Of a DNA stretch of 41,199 nucleotides, positions 22,809 to 31,994 are shown piece by piece (within the stretch, counting starts at the first letter, position 1; every line of letters begins with the position of its first letter). The notes beneath the pieces are model-generated. The model saw nothing but the letters and a program-made list of their open reading frames with translations. It did no database searches and was not told where the DNA came from. The translations under genes and the position numbers were made by a program. The stretch is from an uncultured Sutterella sp. (GTDB lineage: Bacteria > Pseudomonadota > Gammaproteobacteria > Burkholderiales > Burkholderiaceae_F), in contig CAAFNI010000188.1 of assembly GCA_900764215.1 (NCBI GenBank), positions 1-41,199 of the forward strand. Direction: 5' to 3'.

Positions 22809-23621
22809 TCAAACGGCGGCTCGAATGGCGTCGCGGGTGGCGATTGCCGCATTGCGGGCGGCATCCTTCCAGTCGTCTTCGCGGCTTGCGTAGATGATGG
22901 CGCGGCCGGAGTTGATCACCATGCCTGTGCCGGCGGCCGTCTTGCCGGCTTCAACGCAGGCGCGGATGTCGCCGCCCTGGGCGCCGATGCCGGGCACGAG
23001 CAGAGGAAGGTTCGGAGCGATGCGGCGCACGTTGGCGAGTTCAGCCGGATAGGTGGCGCCGACGACCAGGCCGAGCTCGCCCGACAGATTCCACTTGGTG
23101 GCGGCAAGACGCGCAAGCCGTTCGTAGATCTTCTCTCCGTTCACTTCAAGCATCTGGATGTCGTCGCCGCCGGGGTTGGAGGTGCGGCAGAGAATGAAGG
23201 CGCCCTTGTCCTCATAGGCGAGGTAGGGCTTGATGGTGTCGAAGCCCATGAAGGGAGAGAGCGTCACGCAGTCGGCCTCGTACCGTTCGAAGGCTTCCCG
23301 TGCGTAGTGTTCGGCGGTCGAGCCGATGTCGCCGCGCTTGGCGTCGAGGATGACGGGCACCTTCGGATGATGGGCGTGAATGTAGTCGATGACGGCCTTG
23401 AGCTCGGCCTCGGCGCCGCAGGAGGCGAAATAGGCGATCTGCGGCTTGAATGCGCAGACGAGGTCGGCCGTGGCGTCGACGATGCCGCAGCAGAAGTCGT
23501 AGAGGGCCGTGCTGCGGCCAACGAGCTCGTGCGGGAAGCGGGCGGGATTGGGGTCGAGCCCGACGCAGAGCATGGAGCCGGCGTTCTGCCAGCGTTCGCT
23601 GAGCATTTCGGTGAACTTCAT
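22809..23621 (-). CDS. pyrF: Orotidine 5'-phosphate decarboxylase (type 2)
   Basis: 270 residues. It converts OMP to UMP, the last step of de novo pyrimidine synthesis. The catalytic Lys/Asp array lies in VPVILDAKRGDIGSTAEHYA (near residue 88), and LCVGLDPNPARFP at the N-terminus with the VPGIGAQGGD phosphate site are typical of the longer type 2 enzymes found in Burkholderiales, myxobacteria and actinobacteria. GAAGG precedes the ATG by eight bases. It stands alone on the minus strand. Confidence 0.97.
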   Translation of the reverse strand: MKFTEMLSERWQNAGSMLCVGLDPNPARFPHELVGRSTALYDFCCGIVDATADLVCAFKPQIAYFASCGAEAELKAVIDYIHAHHPKVPVILDAKRGDIGSTAEHYAREAFERYEADCVTLSPFMGFDTIKPYLAYEDKGAFILCRTSNPGGDDIQMLEVNGEKIYERLARLAATKWNLSGELGLVVGATYPAELANVRRIAPNLPLLVPGIGAQGGDIRACVEAGKTAAGTGMVINSGRAIIYASREDDWKDAARNAAIATRDAIRAAV

Positions 23622-23760
23622 GAGATGCCTTCAGAAGGTGGTTGTCAATCGGGCGCTATCTTAACAAATTCTTTCGCGCCGCGGCCGTCCGGAAGGATTT
23701 GCGCTATGCTCGGCGGAGGTGCTTCGTCTAAAACGCCGTGTCGGCAGGAGGATGTAGAAG

Positions 23761-24351
23761 ATGATTACACGCAGACAGTTCATCGGAGCCGTTGGCTTCA
23801 TGACGGCCGCCGCAGCCGGGCCGGCTTTTGCTCACGAGAGCCGATGGTCGAAAAAGCCTTCCGTGCCCACCGATCTCAATGCGCAGGAGTTCTTCACGGA
23901 ATTGGCTGAAAAAGGCTCGGGCTTCGTTGTCGGCAATGAGAAGGCCGACACCGTCGTCATGATGGCATTCGATACGCAGTGCCGCTGGTGTGCTTGGGAG
24001 TACGAGCAGTTCAAGCCCTTCCTTGACCGCGTCAAGTTCGTCTGGCATCCGGTGGCGGTGCTCAATCCCTGGAGCGAGCTGCAGGGGGCGGCCATTCTGG
24101 CGGCCAAGGATCCCGGCGCGATGTTTCTTGAGCACGAGTCCCGGCTCAAGGATGCCGGCTTCAAGGGGCTCGATGTGCGGAAAATGGACATTCCGTTTGA
24201 CAAGCGCGAGGCCGTGTGGACCAATACCAAGATATTCCGTCGCGCCGCGGCGCGAGAGGTGCCGTTCGGGGTGATGAAAAGGGCCGACGGAAGCTATGCC
24301 GCCGTATGCGAGCAGACGGGGGAATCGTTTGCGAAGCTGCTCGGCAAGTAG
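23761..24351 (+). CDS. Tat-signal thioredoxin-fold protein with CRWC motif (DsbA/C/G-like)
   Basis: 196 residues. The N-terminus has a twin-arginine signal (TRRQFIG at residues 3-9, hydrophobic core, cleavage near PAFAHE), so export in folded form to the periplasm is predicted. The mature part has a thioredoxin-like active site C74-R-W-C77 after VVMMAFDTQ, and a Val-cisPro candidate at REVPFGV. The order of elements resembles DsbG/DsbC-type thiol:disulfide isomerases without an obvious dimerisation domain, or a DsbA-like reductase. GGAGG lies ten bases before the ATG. It is monocistronic, with a strong terminator behind it. The class is confident but the substrate is unknown. Confidence 0.8.
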   Translation: MITRRQFIGAVGFMTAAAAGPAFAHESRWSKKPSVPTDLNAQEFFTELAEKGSGFVVGNEKADTVVMMAFDTQCRWCAWEYEQFKPFLDRVKFVWHPVAVLNPWSELQGAAILAAKDPGAMFLEHESRLKDAGFKGLDVRKMDIPFDKREAVWTNTKIFRRAAAREVPFGVMKRADGSYAAVCEQTGESFAKLLGK

Positions 24352-24376
24352 ACGGCCCTCCTCAGAGAGGAACAAA

Positions 24377-24408
24377 AAAGGCCGGCGATCCTTCGATCGC
24401 CGGCCTTT
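24377..24408 (+). terminator. Bidirectional terminator between the CRWC gene and groL
   Basis: A perfect 14-bp stem (AAAGGCCGGCGATC with its complement) around CTTC. An A run before it and TTT after it let it work on both strands. Confidence 0.9.
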
Positions 24409-24416
24409 GTCATGGA

Positions 24417-24440
24417 CCGCCCGTTGTTGAGAACGGGCGG
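24417..24440 (-). other. Hairpin in the groL 3' untranslated region
   Basis: CCGCCCGTT and AACGGGCGG form a perfect 9-bp stem 26 bases after the groL stop, upstream of the terminator on that strand. It may protect the transcript 3' end. Confidence 0.45.
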
Positions 24441-24466
24441 CGGTGCAGCTTGTCAGGCGTGACGGA

Positions 24467-26101
<1,635 letters not shown>

Positions 26102-26161
26102 TTTTTTAATCCTTTACGTTCTTAGAAAAACAAATGATGTGAGGCGTTGACGAGCCTTGGA

Positions 26162-26449
26162 TTAGGCGAGGACGCCCATGATGTCTTCTTCGCGCATGAC
26201 GAGCAGCTCTTCGCCGTCGACCTTGACGGTCTGGCCGGAGTACTTGCCGAAGAGAACGCGGTCGCCGACCTTGACGTCGAGAGCGATGATGCGGCCGGCT
26301 TCGTCGCGCTTGCCCGGACCGACGGCGATCACTTCGCCCTGGTCGGGCTTTTCACCCGCGGAATCGGGAATGACGATGCCGAAGGCGGTGGTCGTTTCAG
26401 CAGCAAGACGCTTGATGATGACGCGGTCATGCAACGGACGGATCTGCAT
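26162..26449 (-). CDS. groS: Co-chaperonin GroES (10 kDa)
   Basis: 95 residues, the lid of the GroEL cage. The sequence MQIRPLHDRVIIKRL, the mobile-loop region (TAFGIVIPDSAGEKPDQGEV) and the closing EDIMGVL are canonical. The Met at 26449 was chosen because GGAG lies eight to nine bases upstream and the conserved N-terminus starts there; the frame is open for 36 more codons without similarity. Confidence 0.98.
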   Translation of the reverse strand: MQIRPLHDRVIIKRLAAETTTAFGIVIPDSAGEKPDQGEVIAVGPGKRDEAGRIIALDVKVGDRVLFGKYSGQTVKVDGEELLVMREEDIMGVLA

Positions 26450-26584
26450 TTGTTGTTCTCCAAATAAAACGGTTTCCGGCAGGGTGGCGCAAACTCGCCC
26501 TTGTCGGGCGAAGCCTGTATGCCGGATGCAAAAAAACATTGCCCGGGCGAACCGCACGAGCGGCTTTGCCTTAGCATTTAAACC

Positions 26585-26617
26585 CTATATGGGGATGCCT
26601 TCTTGAAAAACAAGGGG
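26585..26617 (-). promoter_or_regulatory. Sigma-32 (heat-shock) promoter of groES-groL
   Basis: On the minus strand CCCCTTGTT, then 14 bases, then CCCCATATAG. This matches the sigma-32 consensus (CCCTTGAA, 13-17 bp, CCCCATNTA) closely. No CIRCE inverted repeat was seen between it and groS, so control by RpoH rather than HrcA is inferred. Confidence 0.8.
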
Positions 26618-26692
26618 ACTGTTGAAGAATTTTTACAGGTTCTCGGAACGCTGCTGAAAAGCGCCGTGAAAAGGCCTGCGGCGAAGGGAATG

Positions 26693-28240
26693 ATGCGGAT
26701 TTCAATGAGGAGTTTTGCGGCTGCGTGGGTGATGTCGTTCGGCTTGTGGAGTGCTTCGTGCATGGCCGGAGGCTCCCCGGCGGGGCTGCCCGCAACGCTC
26801 AAGAAGGCGGCGGCGGAGTGCGGCGTCGATCCTGGGGCGGTGACCGTTTCGGTTGTTGCGCTTGACGGTCTTCGAATGCCCGAAGGCGGGAACATGCCGG
26901 TCGTGCGGCCGCTTCTGGCCGTCAATGCTGACCGCTTGGTTTCGCCCGCCTCGACCGCAAAGCTTGTGACGACGCTCGCCGGACTTGAGCTTCTGGGGGC
27001 GGACTGGCGATGGACGACCGGGTTCTACGCACTGACCCGTCCGGATGCCCGGGGGCGTGTCGGCGGCGTCTGGCTCAGGGGCGGCGGTGATCCCACCCTT
27101 GTGGCGGAAAAGTTCGGCATGCTCGTTGAACGGATGGCCCGGATGGGCGTGAGGCGAATAGAGGGCGACCTGACTGTCGACCGTTCGTACTTTGACATGC
27201 CTGCGGGCGATCCGGCTGCTTTTGACGGACGCGGATCTCGACCCTACAACCTGTTGCCCGATGCCGCTGCGGCGGGCTATCGAAGCCTTTCCTTCGAGTT
27301 CGTGCCCGACGAGGCGTCGGGCGTCGCCCGCATCGTCGGCGCGCCTTCGCTCTCCGGGCTGGAGGTTCCGGAGACGATCAAGCTTTCCCCAGGCGGGTGC
27401 GGAGACTGGAAGGAGGCGATCGGCTACAGGCTTGAGCCTCTCTCCGACGGCCGGCTCGCCGCACGCTTTGATGGCGCCCTGCCTCTTGCCTGCGGGTCCA
27501 AAACCTTCAGCGTGGTGTCGCTCTCTCAAAACGAATATCTGGAACGCCTCTTCAGAGGGTATTGGGAACGGGACGGCCGCACCTGGACGGGACGCGTCGT
27601 CGAGGGGCGCATGCCCGAAGGCACCCTGAAGCTCGCGGAAGTGAAGTCGGACGCGCTGCCCGTCGTGACGGCGCTTGTCAACAAGTGGTCGAACAATCTG
27701 ATCGCCCGCCATATTTTTCTGACGCTCGGCACGCTCAGGCACGCCCCTGCGCCCGATGCCGGAGGCAAAACCGCGTCTGCGGCGTCCGAAAAGGCCTTCG
27801 AGCCCGTGAAGAAGGCGGGGCCCGGCGTTACGATCGCCGATGCTCGGGCGGTGCTGGCCGGCTGGCTGGCTGAAAAAGGCGTGCCCGACGGGGCGGTCAT
27901 GATCGACAACGGGTCCGGGTTGTCGCGCACGTCGCGCGTGACGGCGCGTGCCATGACGCAGATTCTGGCGGCTGGCTGGCTCTCGCCGCGCATGACCGAA
28001 TATGCGGCCTCCCTGCCGGTTTCCGGGGTCGACGGCACAATGAGAAAACGCCTGGAGGCGGCCGGCCGGACCCATCTGAAGACCGGTTATCTGCAGGACG
28101 TGCGTTCGATCGGCGGCTATGTCTATGCCCGCAACGGCCGCCGCTATGCGCTCTACGCAAGCGTGCACGGCGAGCGGAACATGGCGGGAGGGATCAAGTT
28201 CCTCGACAAGGTGGTTGAGTGGACCTATCTGCAGAAATGA
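26693..28240 (+). CDS. dacB: D-alanyl-D-alanine carboxypeptidase/endopeptidase (PBP4)
   Basis: 515-residue class C penicillin-binding protein (peptidase S13). It trims peptidoglycan pentapeptides and cuts crosslinks in the periplasm. A Sec-type signal covers about residues 1-26. The three active-site motifs are S87-T-A-K90, S333-N-N (in NKWSNNLIARH) and K463-T-G; the family DNGSGLSR block precedes KTG. The start at 26693 follows AAGGG; the open frame reaches back to a TTG at 26603, but that stretch overlaps the groESL promoter and codes for no recognisable sequence. ATG 26690 and 26705 are alternatives. Confidence 0.95.
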   Translation: MRISMRSFAAAWVMSFGLWSASCMAGGSPAGLPATLKKAAAECGVDPGAVTVSVVALDGLRMPEGGNMPVVRPLLAVNADRLVSPASTAKLVTTLAGLELLGADWRWTTGFYALTRPDARGRVGGVWLRGGGDPTLVAEKFGMLVERMARMGVRRIEGDLTVDRSYFDMPAGDPAAFDGRGSRPYNLLPDAAAAGYRSLSFEFVPDEASGVARIVGAPSLSGLEVPETIKLSPGGCGDWKEAIGYRLEPLSDGRLAARFDGALPLACGSKTFSVVSLSQNEYLERLFRGYWERDGRTWTGRVVEGRMPEGTLKLAEVKSDALPVVTALVNKWSNNLIARHIFLTLGTLRHAPAPDAGGKTASAASEKAFEPVKKAGPGVTIADARAVLAGWLAEKGVPDGAVMIDNGSGLSRTSRVTARAMTQILAAGWLSPRMTEYAASLPVSGVDGTMRKRLEAAGRTHLKTGYLQDVRSIGGYVYARNGRRYALYASVHGERNMAGGIKFLDKVVEWTYLQK

Positions 28241-28268
28241 ATGCGTCGGGGGAGGCGGTCCGAAGACG

Positions 28269-28313
28269 AAAAGCACTCGCCCTCCGGCTTTCGGCCGGAG
28301 GGCGAGTGCTTTT
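28269..28313 (+). terminator. Strong bidirectional terminator between dacB and dsbD
   Basis: A perfect 20-bp stem (28269-28288 with 28294-28313) around TTTCG, with A and T tracts at the ends. It serves both convergent genes. Confidence 0.93.
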
Positions 28314-28326
28314 GGGAAAACGGCGG

Positions 28327-30474
28327 CTATTCTTTTGCCGCCAAGGCGTCGAGCACGATGCCCGGCGTCAGCAGCTCGGGAAGCACTTGAACGGTGCCGT
28401 CGGGCTTGTAAAGCAGATAGAGCGGCACGCCCGAACGGCCAAAGCGCGAAAGAATGTCCGTAATGGCGGGATCGCGGTTGGTCCAGTCGCCCATGAGAAG
28501 CGTGAAGTTCTTCTCGCGGAAGGCGGCCTGCACTTCATCCCGTTCAAGGGCGGCAACCTTGTTGGCCTGACAGGTGACGCACCATGCGGCGGTGAAGTCT
28601 ACGAAGACGGGACGGCCTTCGGCAAGCGCGGTCTTGACCGCCTCTTCGGACCAGGGCTGCCATGCTCCGCGGCCCTGAGGCGACGAGGTGCGGTCGAATT
28701 CGCCTGTCGCGATGACGGCGATTGCGCCGACGGCGAGGAAGGCCGTGACGCCCATCAGCACGCGGTTTCGTCCGCGCCCCCACTGTTCCCGGCCGAGCAG
28801 CCAGAGTGCGATGGCCGCGGCGGCGCAGCCGGCCAGCATCAGAAGCATGCCGTTGAAGCTGATTTGCTTGGAAAGCACCCAGCCGAGCCAGACGACGGCA
28901 AGCGCCATCGGAACGGCCATGATCTTTCGGAAGACGTCCATCCATGCCCCGGGGCGCGGAAGCATCCTTGACCAGCCCGGGAAGATGCAGAGCAGGAGCC
29001 ACGGCAGCGCCATGCCGAAGCCGAGCGCGAGGAAGACGGCGACCGCTTCAACGGCGGGCTGCGTGACAGCGTAGCCCAAGGCCGCTCCCATGAAGGGGGC
29101 CGTGCAGGGGCTCGCCACGATCACGGCCAGGATGCCCGTGAAGAACGAGCTTGCCGCACCGGTTCTCGGTGCGCTGCGGGCGACGCGGGTGTCAGCAAGG
29201 TGGCTCGCCGCCGTGAATTCAAAGATGCCCAGAAGGTTGATCGTGATGGCAACGAAGAGCACGAGCAGAAGCGAGACGACCCATGGACTCTGAAGCTGGA
29301 AGCCCCAGCCGAGCGCCATGCCGACGCTTCTGAGGGCGAGCAGCGCCCCTGAGAGCGCGCCCATCGTGACGAGGACGCCGCCCGTAAAGGCAAGGCCGTG
29401 CGGCAGCAGCTTTTCGCCGCGTCGGTAGCCCTCGATGAGCTGCAGGATCTTGAGCGAGAGGATCGGGAAGACGCAGGGCATCAGATTGAGGATGAGGCCG
29501 CCGAGGAACGCAAAGGCGATTGCCGTGAGCGTTGTCACGGAGGCGGCGGCGCCGGCTACGGGCAGTGCGCCGGAGAAGACGGCGGGTTTGGGAACCTCGC
29601 CCTTTTCAAGCGCAAAGGCGGTTTCGATCGCCCAACCGCCGGCGGCGGGGCCGCCGTCGCCCACGAAGACGCCGGAGAGCGTGCTGCGGGGCGCCTGCAG
29701 AAATTCGGGCGCGAGCGTCATGAGAAGAGAAGCGCTGCCGTCCTTTTCGGTCTGGTGCAGGGGCTCGTCGGCGAGCTTGAACACCCTCTCCTCTAGCGGA
29801 TAGAAGGAAAGGCTCTTTTCGACATGCACTTCGGAGGCCGGAATCGTCACCTTGATGCGGTCTTCCTCGTAGACGGCACGCACGCCGCGGATGTCGGCCA
29901 CTTCCGGCACGTCTACGATGGCGTTCGAGACGAGGTCGGCTTCGGCAGACGGCTTGGGCGCGACTTCGTAGGGGAGCGTGATTTCGGCCGTGCCCTCGCC
30001 GGGGATGCAGACGTCCTTGCAGGCGAGGTAGGAGACGCGGATGGTGATGCGCGCAGACCGTCCTTCGGGAAAGCGAGGAACCTCGGCTTCGAACGGGAAG
30101 ACGGCGGTGCCGCCGTAGGAGAAGCTGACGATGCCCTTGTCGTTGTGACGCTCCGGAAGCGGAAAGCGCGGGTCGGTGAGGCGGATGTCCTTGGGCGCCG
30201 TGAAGCTGAACTGCGTCGTGAGTCCGGCGTCGCCCGGCATTCGCCAGTACGTATGCCAGCCCGGCGCATGTTCGAGCACAACGGCGAGAAGGTTTTCGGC
30301 CTGAGGCGTGAGGCCCTTGTTCTGCGCGACGAGCCGCACGGCGACGCTCGGCTCGGGCGCGGGTTGCGCCGAGCGGTCGAGCGTCGAAAGGAAATTCTGG
30401 GCCCCGGCGGCCCAGGTGGAGGCCGCGGCGGCGCAGAGCGCAGCCGAGGCAAGCCAGGTCTTGAGGGAACCCAT
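28327..30474 (-). CDS. dsbD: Thiol:disulfide interchange protein DsbD (ScsB-type)
   Basis: 715 residues. It carries electrons from cytoplasmic thioredoxin across the inner membrane to periplasmic disulfide isomerases. A signal peptide covers about residues 1-23. The N-terminal periplasmic domain has a SYLACKDVCIPGEG site (C152, C156), which resembles the ScsB/PF11412 type more than E. coli DsbD. Eight or so membrane segments follow with the two core cysteines in LNLMPCVFPILSLK and IVASPCTAPFMG. The C-terminal thioredoxin domain ends the protein with C632-V-T-C635. AAAGGAAG precedes the ATG. It lies 24 bases after hemL, so the two form one operon. Confidence 0.93.
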   Translation of the reverse strand: MGSLKTWLASAALCAAAASTWAAGAQNFLSTLDRSAQPAPEPSVAVRLVAQNKGLTPQAENLLAVVLEHAPGWHTYWRMPGDAGLTTQFSFTAPKDIRLTDPRFPLPERHNDKGIVSFSYGGTAVFPFEAEVPRFPEGRSARITIRVSYLACKDVCIPGEGTAEITLPYEVAPKPSAEADLVSNAIVDVPEVADIRGVRAVYEEDRIKVTIPASEVHVEKSLSFYPLEERVFKLADEPLHQTEKDGSASLLMTLAPEFLQAPRSTLSGVFVGDGGPAAGGWAIETAFALEKGEVPKPAVFSGALPVAGAAASVTTLTAIAFAFLGGLILNLMPCVFPILSLKILQLIEGYRRGEKLLPHGLAFTGGVLVTMGALSGALLALRSVGMALGWGFQLQSPWVVSLLLVLFVAITINLLGIFEFTAASHLADTRVARSAPRTGAASSFFTGILAVIVASPCTAPFMGAALGYAVTQPAVEAVAVFLALGFGMALPWLLLCIFPGWSRMLPRPGAWMDVFRKIMAVPMALAVVWLGWVLSKQISFNGMLLMLAGCAAAAIALWLLGREQWGRGRNRVLMGVTAFLAVGAIAVIATGEFDRTSSPQGRGAWQPWSEEAVKTALAEGRPVFVDFTAAWCVTCQANKVAALERDEVQAAFREKNFTLLMGDWTNRDPAITDILSRFGRSGVPLYLLYKPDGTVQVLPELLTPGIVLDALAAKE

Positions 30475-30498
30475 GATCTTCCTTTGGTCGGAGGCGCC

Positions 30499-31782
30499 TT
30501 AGGCGGCGATTTCCGCAAACGTTTCGCGTGCGGCGGCAATGGTCGCGTCGATCACTTCGTCGGTGTGCATGATCGAGACGAAGCCCGCCTCGAAGACCGA
30601 CGGGGCGAAGTAGACGCCGCGGTCGAGCATGCCGTGGAAGAATCGATTGAAGGTTTCCGTGTCGGACTTCATCACGTCTGCGAAGCCGTGCGGCACGGAC
30701 GGCAGGAAGTAGAGGCCGAACATGCCGCCGACGCTGTCGGCGCAGAACGTGATGCCGTTGTCCTGAGCGGCGGACGTGAGCCCCTTGACGAGACGGTCGG
30801 CGGCGCGGGAGAGCGTGTCCTGGAAGCCGGGCGCCTGAATGCCCTTGAGGGTTGCCAGACCGCAGGCGACGGCGACGGGGTTGCCCGAAAGGGTGCCCGC
30901 CTGGTATACGGGGCCCAGGGGCGCGATCTGCTGCATGATGTCGCGGCGGCCGCCGAAGGCGGCGACGGGCATGCCGCCGCCGATCACCTTGCCGAGCATC
31001 GTGAGGTCGGGCTCGATGCCGTAGAAGGCCTGAGCGCCGCCCTGGGCGACGCGAAAGCCCGTCATGACTTCGTCAACGATGAGAACGGCGCCGTGCTTCG
31101 TGCAAAGCTCGCGCATCGTGCGCAGGAATTCGGGGTTGCCGCGCACCATGTTCATGTTGCCGGCCACGGCTTCGACGATCACGCAGGCGATGTCGTCGCC
31201 CCACTTGGCGAAGGCGTCCTCAAGCTGCTGCGGGTTGTTGTATTCGAGCACGAGCGTGTGCTCCGTCACGGAAGCGGGAACGCCGGCCGAGGACGGGTTG
31301 CCGAAGGTGAGCATGCCGGAGCCCGCCTTGACGAGCAGGGAGTCGGAGTGGCCGTGGTAGCAGCCTTCGAACTTGATGATCTTGTTGCGGCCCGTATAGC
31401 CGCGTGCAAGCCGAATGGCGGACATGCCGGCTTCGGTGCCCGAGCTCACGAGGCGAACCTGGTCCATGGACGGCACGAGCTTGCGGACCTCTTCGGCGAT
31501 GAGCGTTTCGCCTTGAGTGACGGCGCCGAAGGAGAGGCCCTTTGAGACGGCCTCGTCGACGGCGGCGATGACGTCGTCATTGTTGTGGCCGAGGATCATG
31601 GGACCCCAGGAGAGGATGTAGTCGATGAACTGCTTGCCCGTGGCGTCCCACATGTATGGACCCTTGGCGCGGTCGATGAAGCGCGGGGAGCCGCCCACGG
31701 AGCGGAAGGCCCGCACGGGAGAGTTCACGCCGCCCGGAATCGAGATCTGCGCACGCTGGAAGAGTTCGTCATTGAGGTCCAT
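30499..31782 (-). CDS. hemL: Glutamate-1-semialdehyde 2,1-aminomutase
   Basis: 427-residue PLP enzyme producing 5-aminolevulinate, the first dedicated haem precursor in the C5 pathway. Family signatures are GGVNSPVRAF near the N-terminus, DYILSWGPMILGH, VSSGTEAGMSAIRLARG, IVDEVMTGFR, and the PLP lysine in TMLGKVIGGGMP (near residue 262). The Met at 31782 is preceded by AGGAG nine bases upstream; a Met seven codons earlier lacks one. dsbD follows in the same operon, a possible link between haem supply and cytochrome maturation redox. Confidence 0.97.
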   Translation of the reverse strand: MDLNDELFQRAQISIPGGVNSPVRAFRSVGGSPRFIDRAKGPYMWDATGKQFIDYILSWGPMILGHNNDDVIAAVDEAVSKGLSFGAVTQGETLIAEEVRKLVPSMDQVRLVSSGTEAGMSAIRLARGYTGRNKIIKFEGCYHGHSDSLLVKAGSGMLTFGNPSSAGVPASVTEHTLVLEYNNPQQLEDAFAKWGDDIACVIVEAVAGNMNMVRGNPEFLRTMRELCTKHGAVLIVDEVMTGFRVAQGGAQAFYGIEPDLTMLGKVIGGGMPVAAFGGRRDIMQQIAPLGPVYQAGTLSGNPVAVACGLATLKGIQAPGFQDTLSRAADRLVKGLTSAAQDNGITFCADSVGGMFGLYFLPSVPHGFADVMKSDTETFNRFFHGMLDRGVYFAPSVFEAGFVSIMHTDEVIDATIAAARETFAEIAA

Positions 31783-31857
31783 TTGTTCAACTCCTGAAAG
31801 CATGGAACGTGTCCGCGGCGGCTCCTTTGGGATCGCTGCCGCCGGGACGGCAAAATG

Positions 31858-31890
31858 AAAAAAAAGGCGGCCTTCGAAGCGGGCCGCCCG
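31858..31890 (-). terminator. Rho-independent terminator (minus strand), between the PagP fusion and hemL
   Basis: On the minus strand GGCGGCC and GGCCGCC form a 7-bp stem followed by a run of eight or more Ts. It ends the PagP-fusion transcript; it would also lie in the hemL leader if hemL starts from the -10 at 31902-31907. Confidence 0.88.
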
Positions 31891-31901
31891 AAAATCAATA
31901 G

Positions 31902-31931
31902 ATTGTACCGAAACAGTCTGAACTCACTGTT
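31902..31931 (-). promoter_or_regulatory. Candidate hemL promoter -10 with an inverted repeat
   Basis: Minus-strand TACAAT at 31902-31907 has no good -35. Immediately upstream AACAGT and ACTGTT form a perfect inverted repeat with an 8-base spacer (31912-31931), covering the -15 to -35 zone. It could be an operator. Confidence 0.3.
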
Positions 31932-31994
31932 AAAGCGCGCGCGGGGTCAAGGATTGCGTCGATGACGGTGCGCTTCAGACCGGTTTCGCTTGCG

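Noticed and set aside
26450..26584. CIRCE (HrcA operator) upstream of groS
   Set aside because: No TTAGCACTC/GAGTGCTAA inverted repeat is present; only a sigma-32-like promoter was found.
29824..31545. Long plus-strand frame opposite dsbD and hemL (573 codons)
   Set aside because: Antisense shadow spanning the junction of two real genes.
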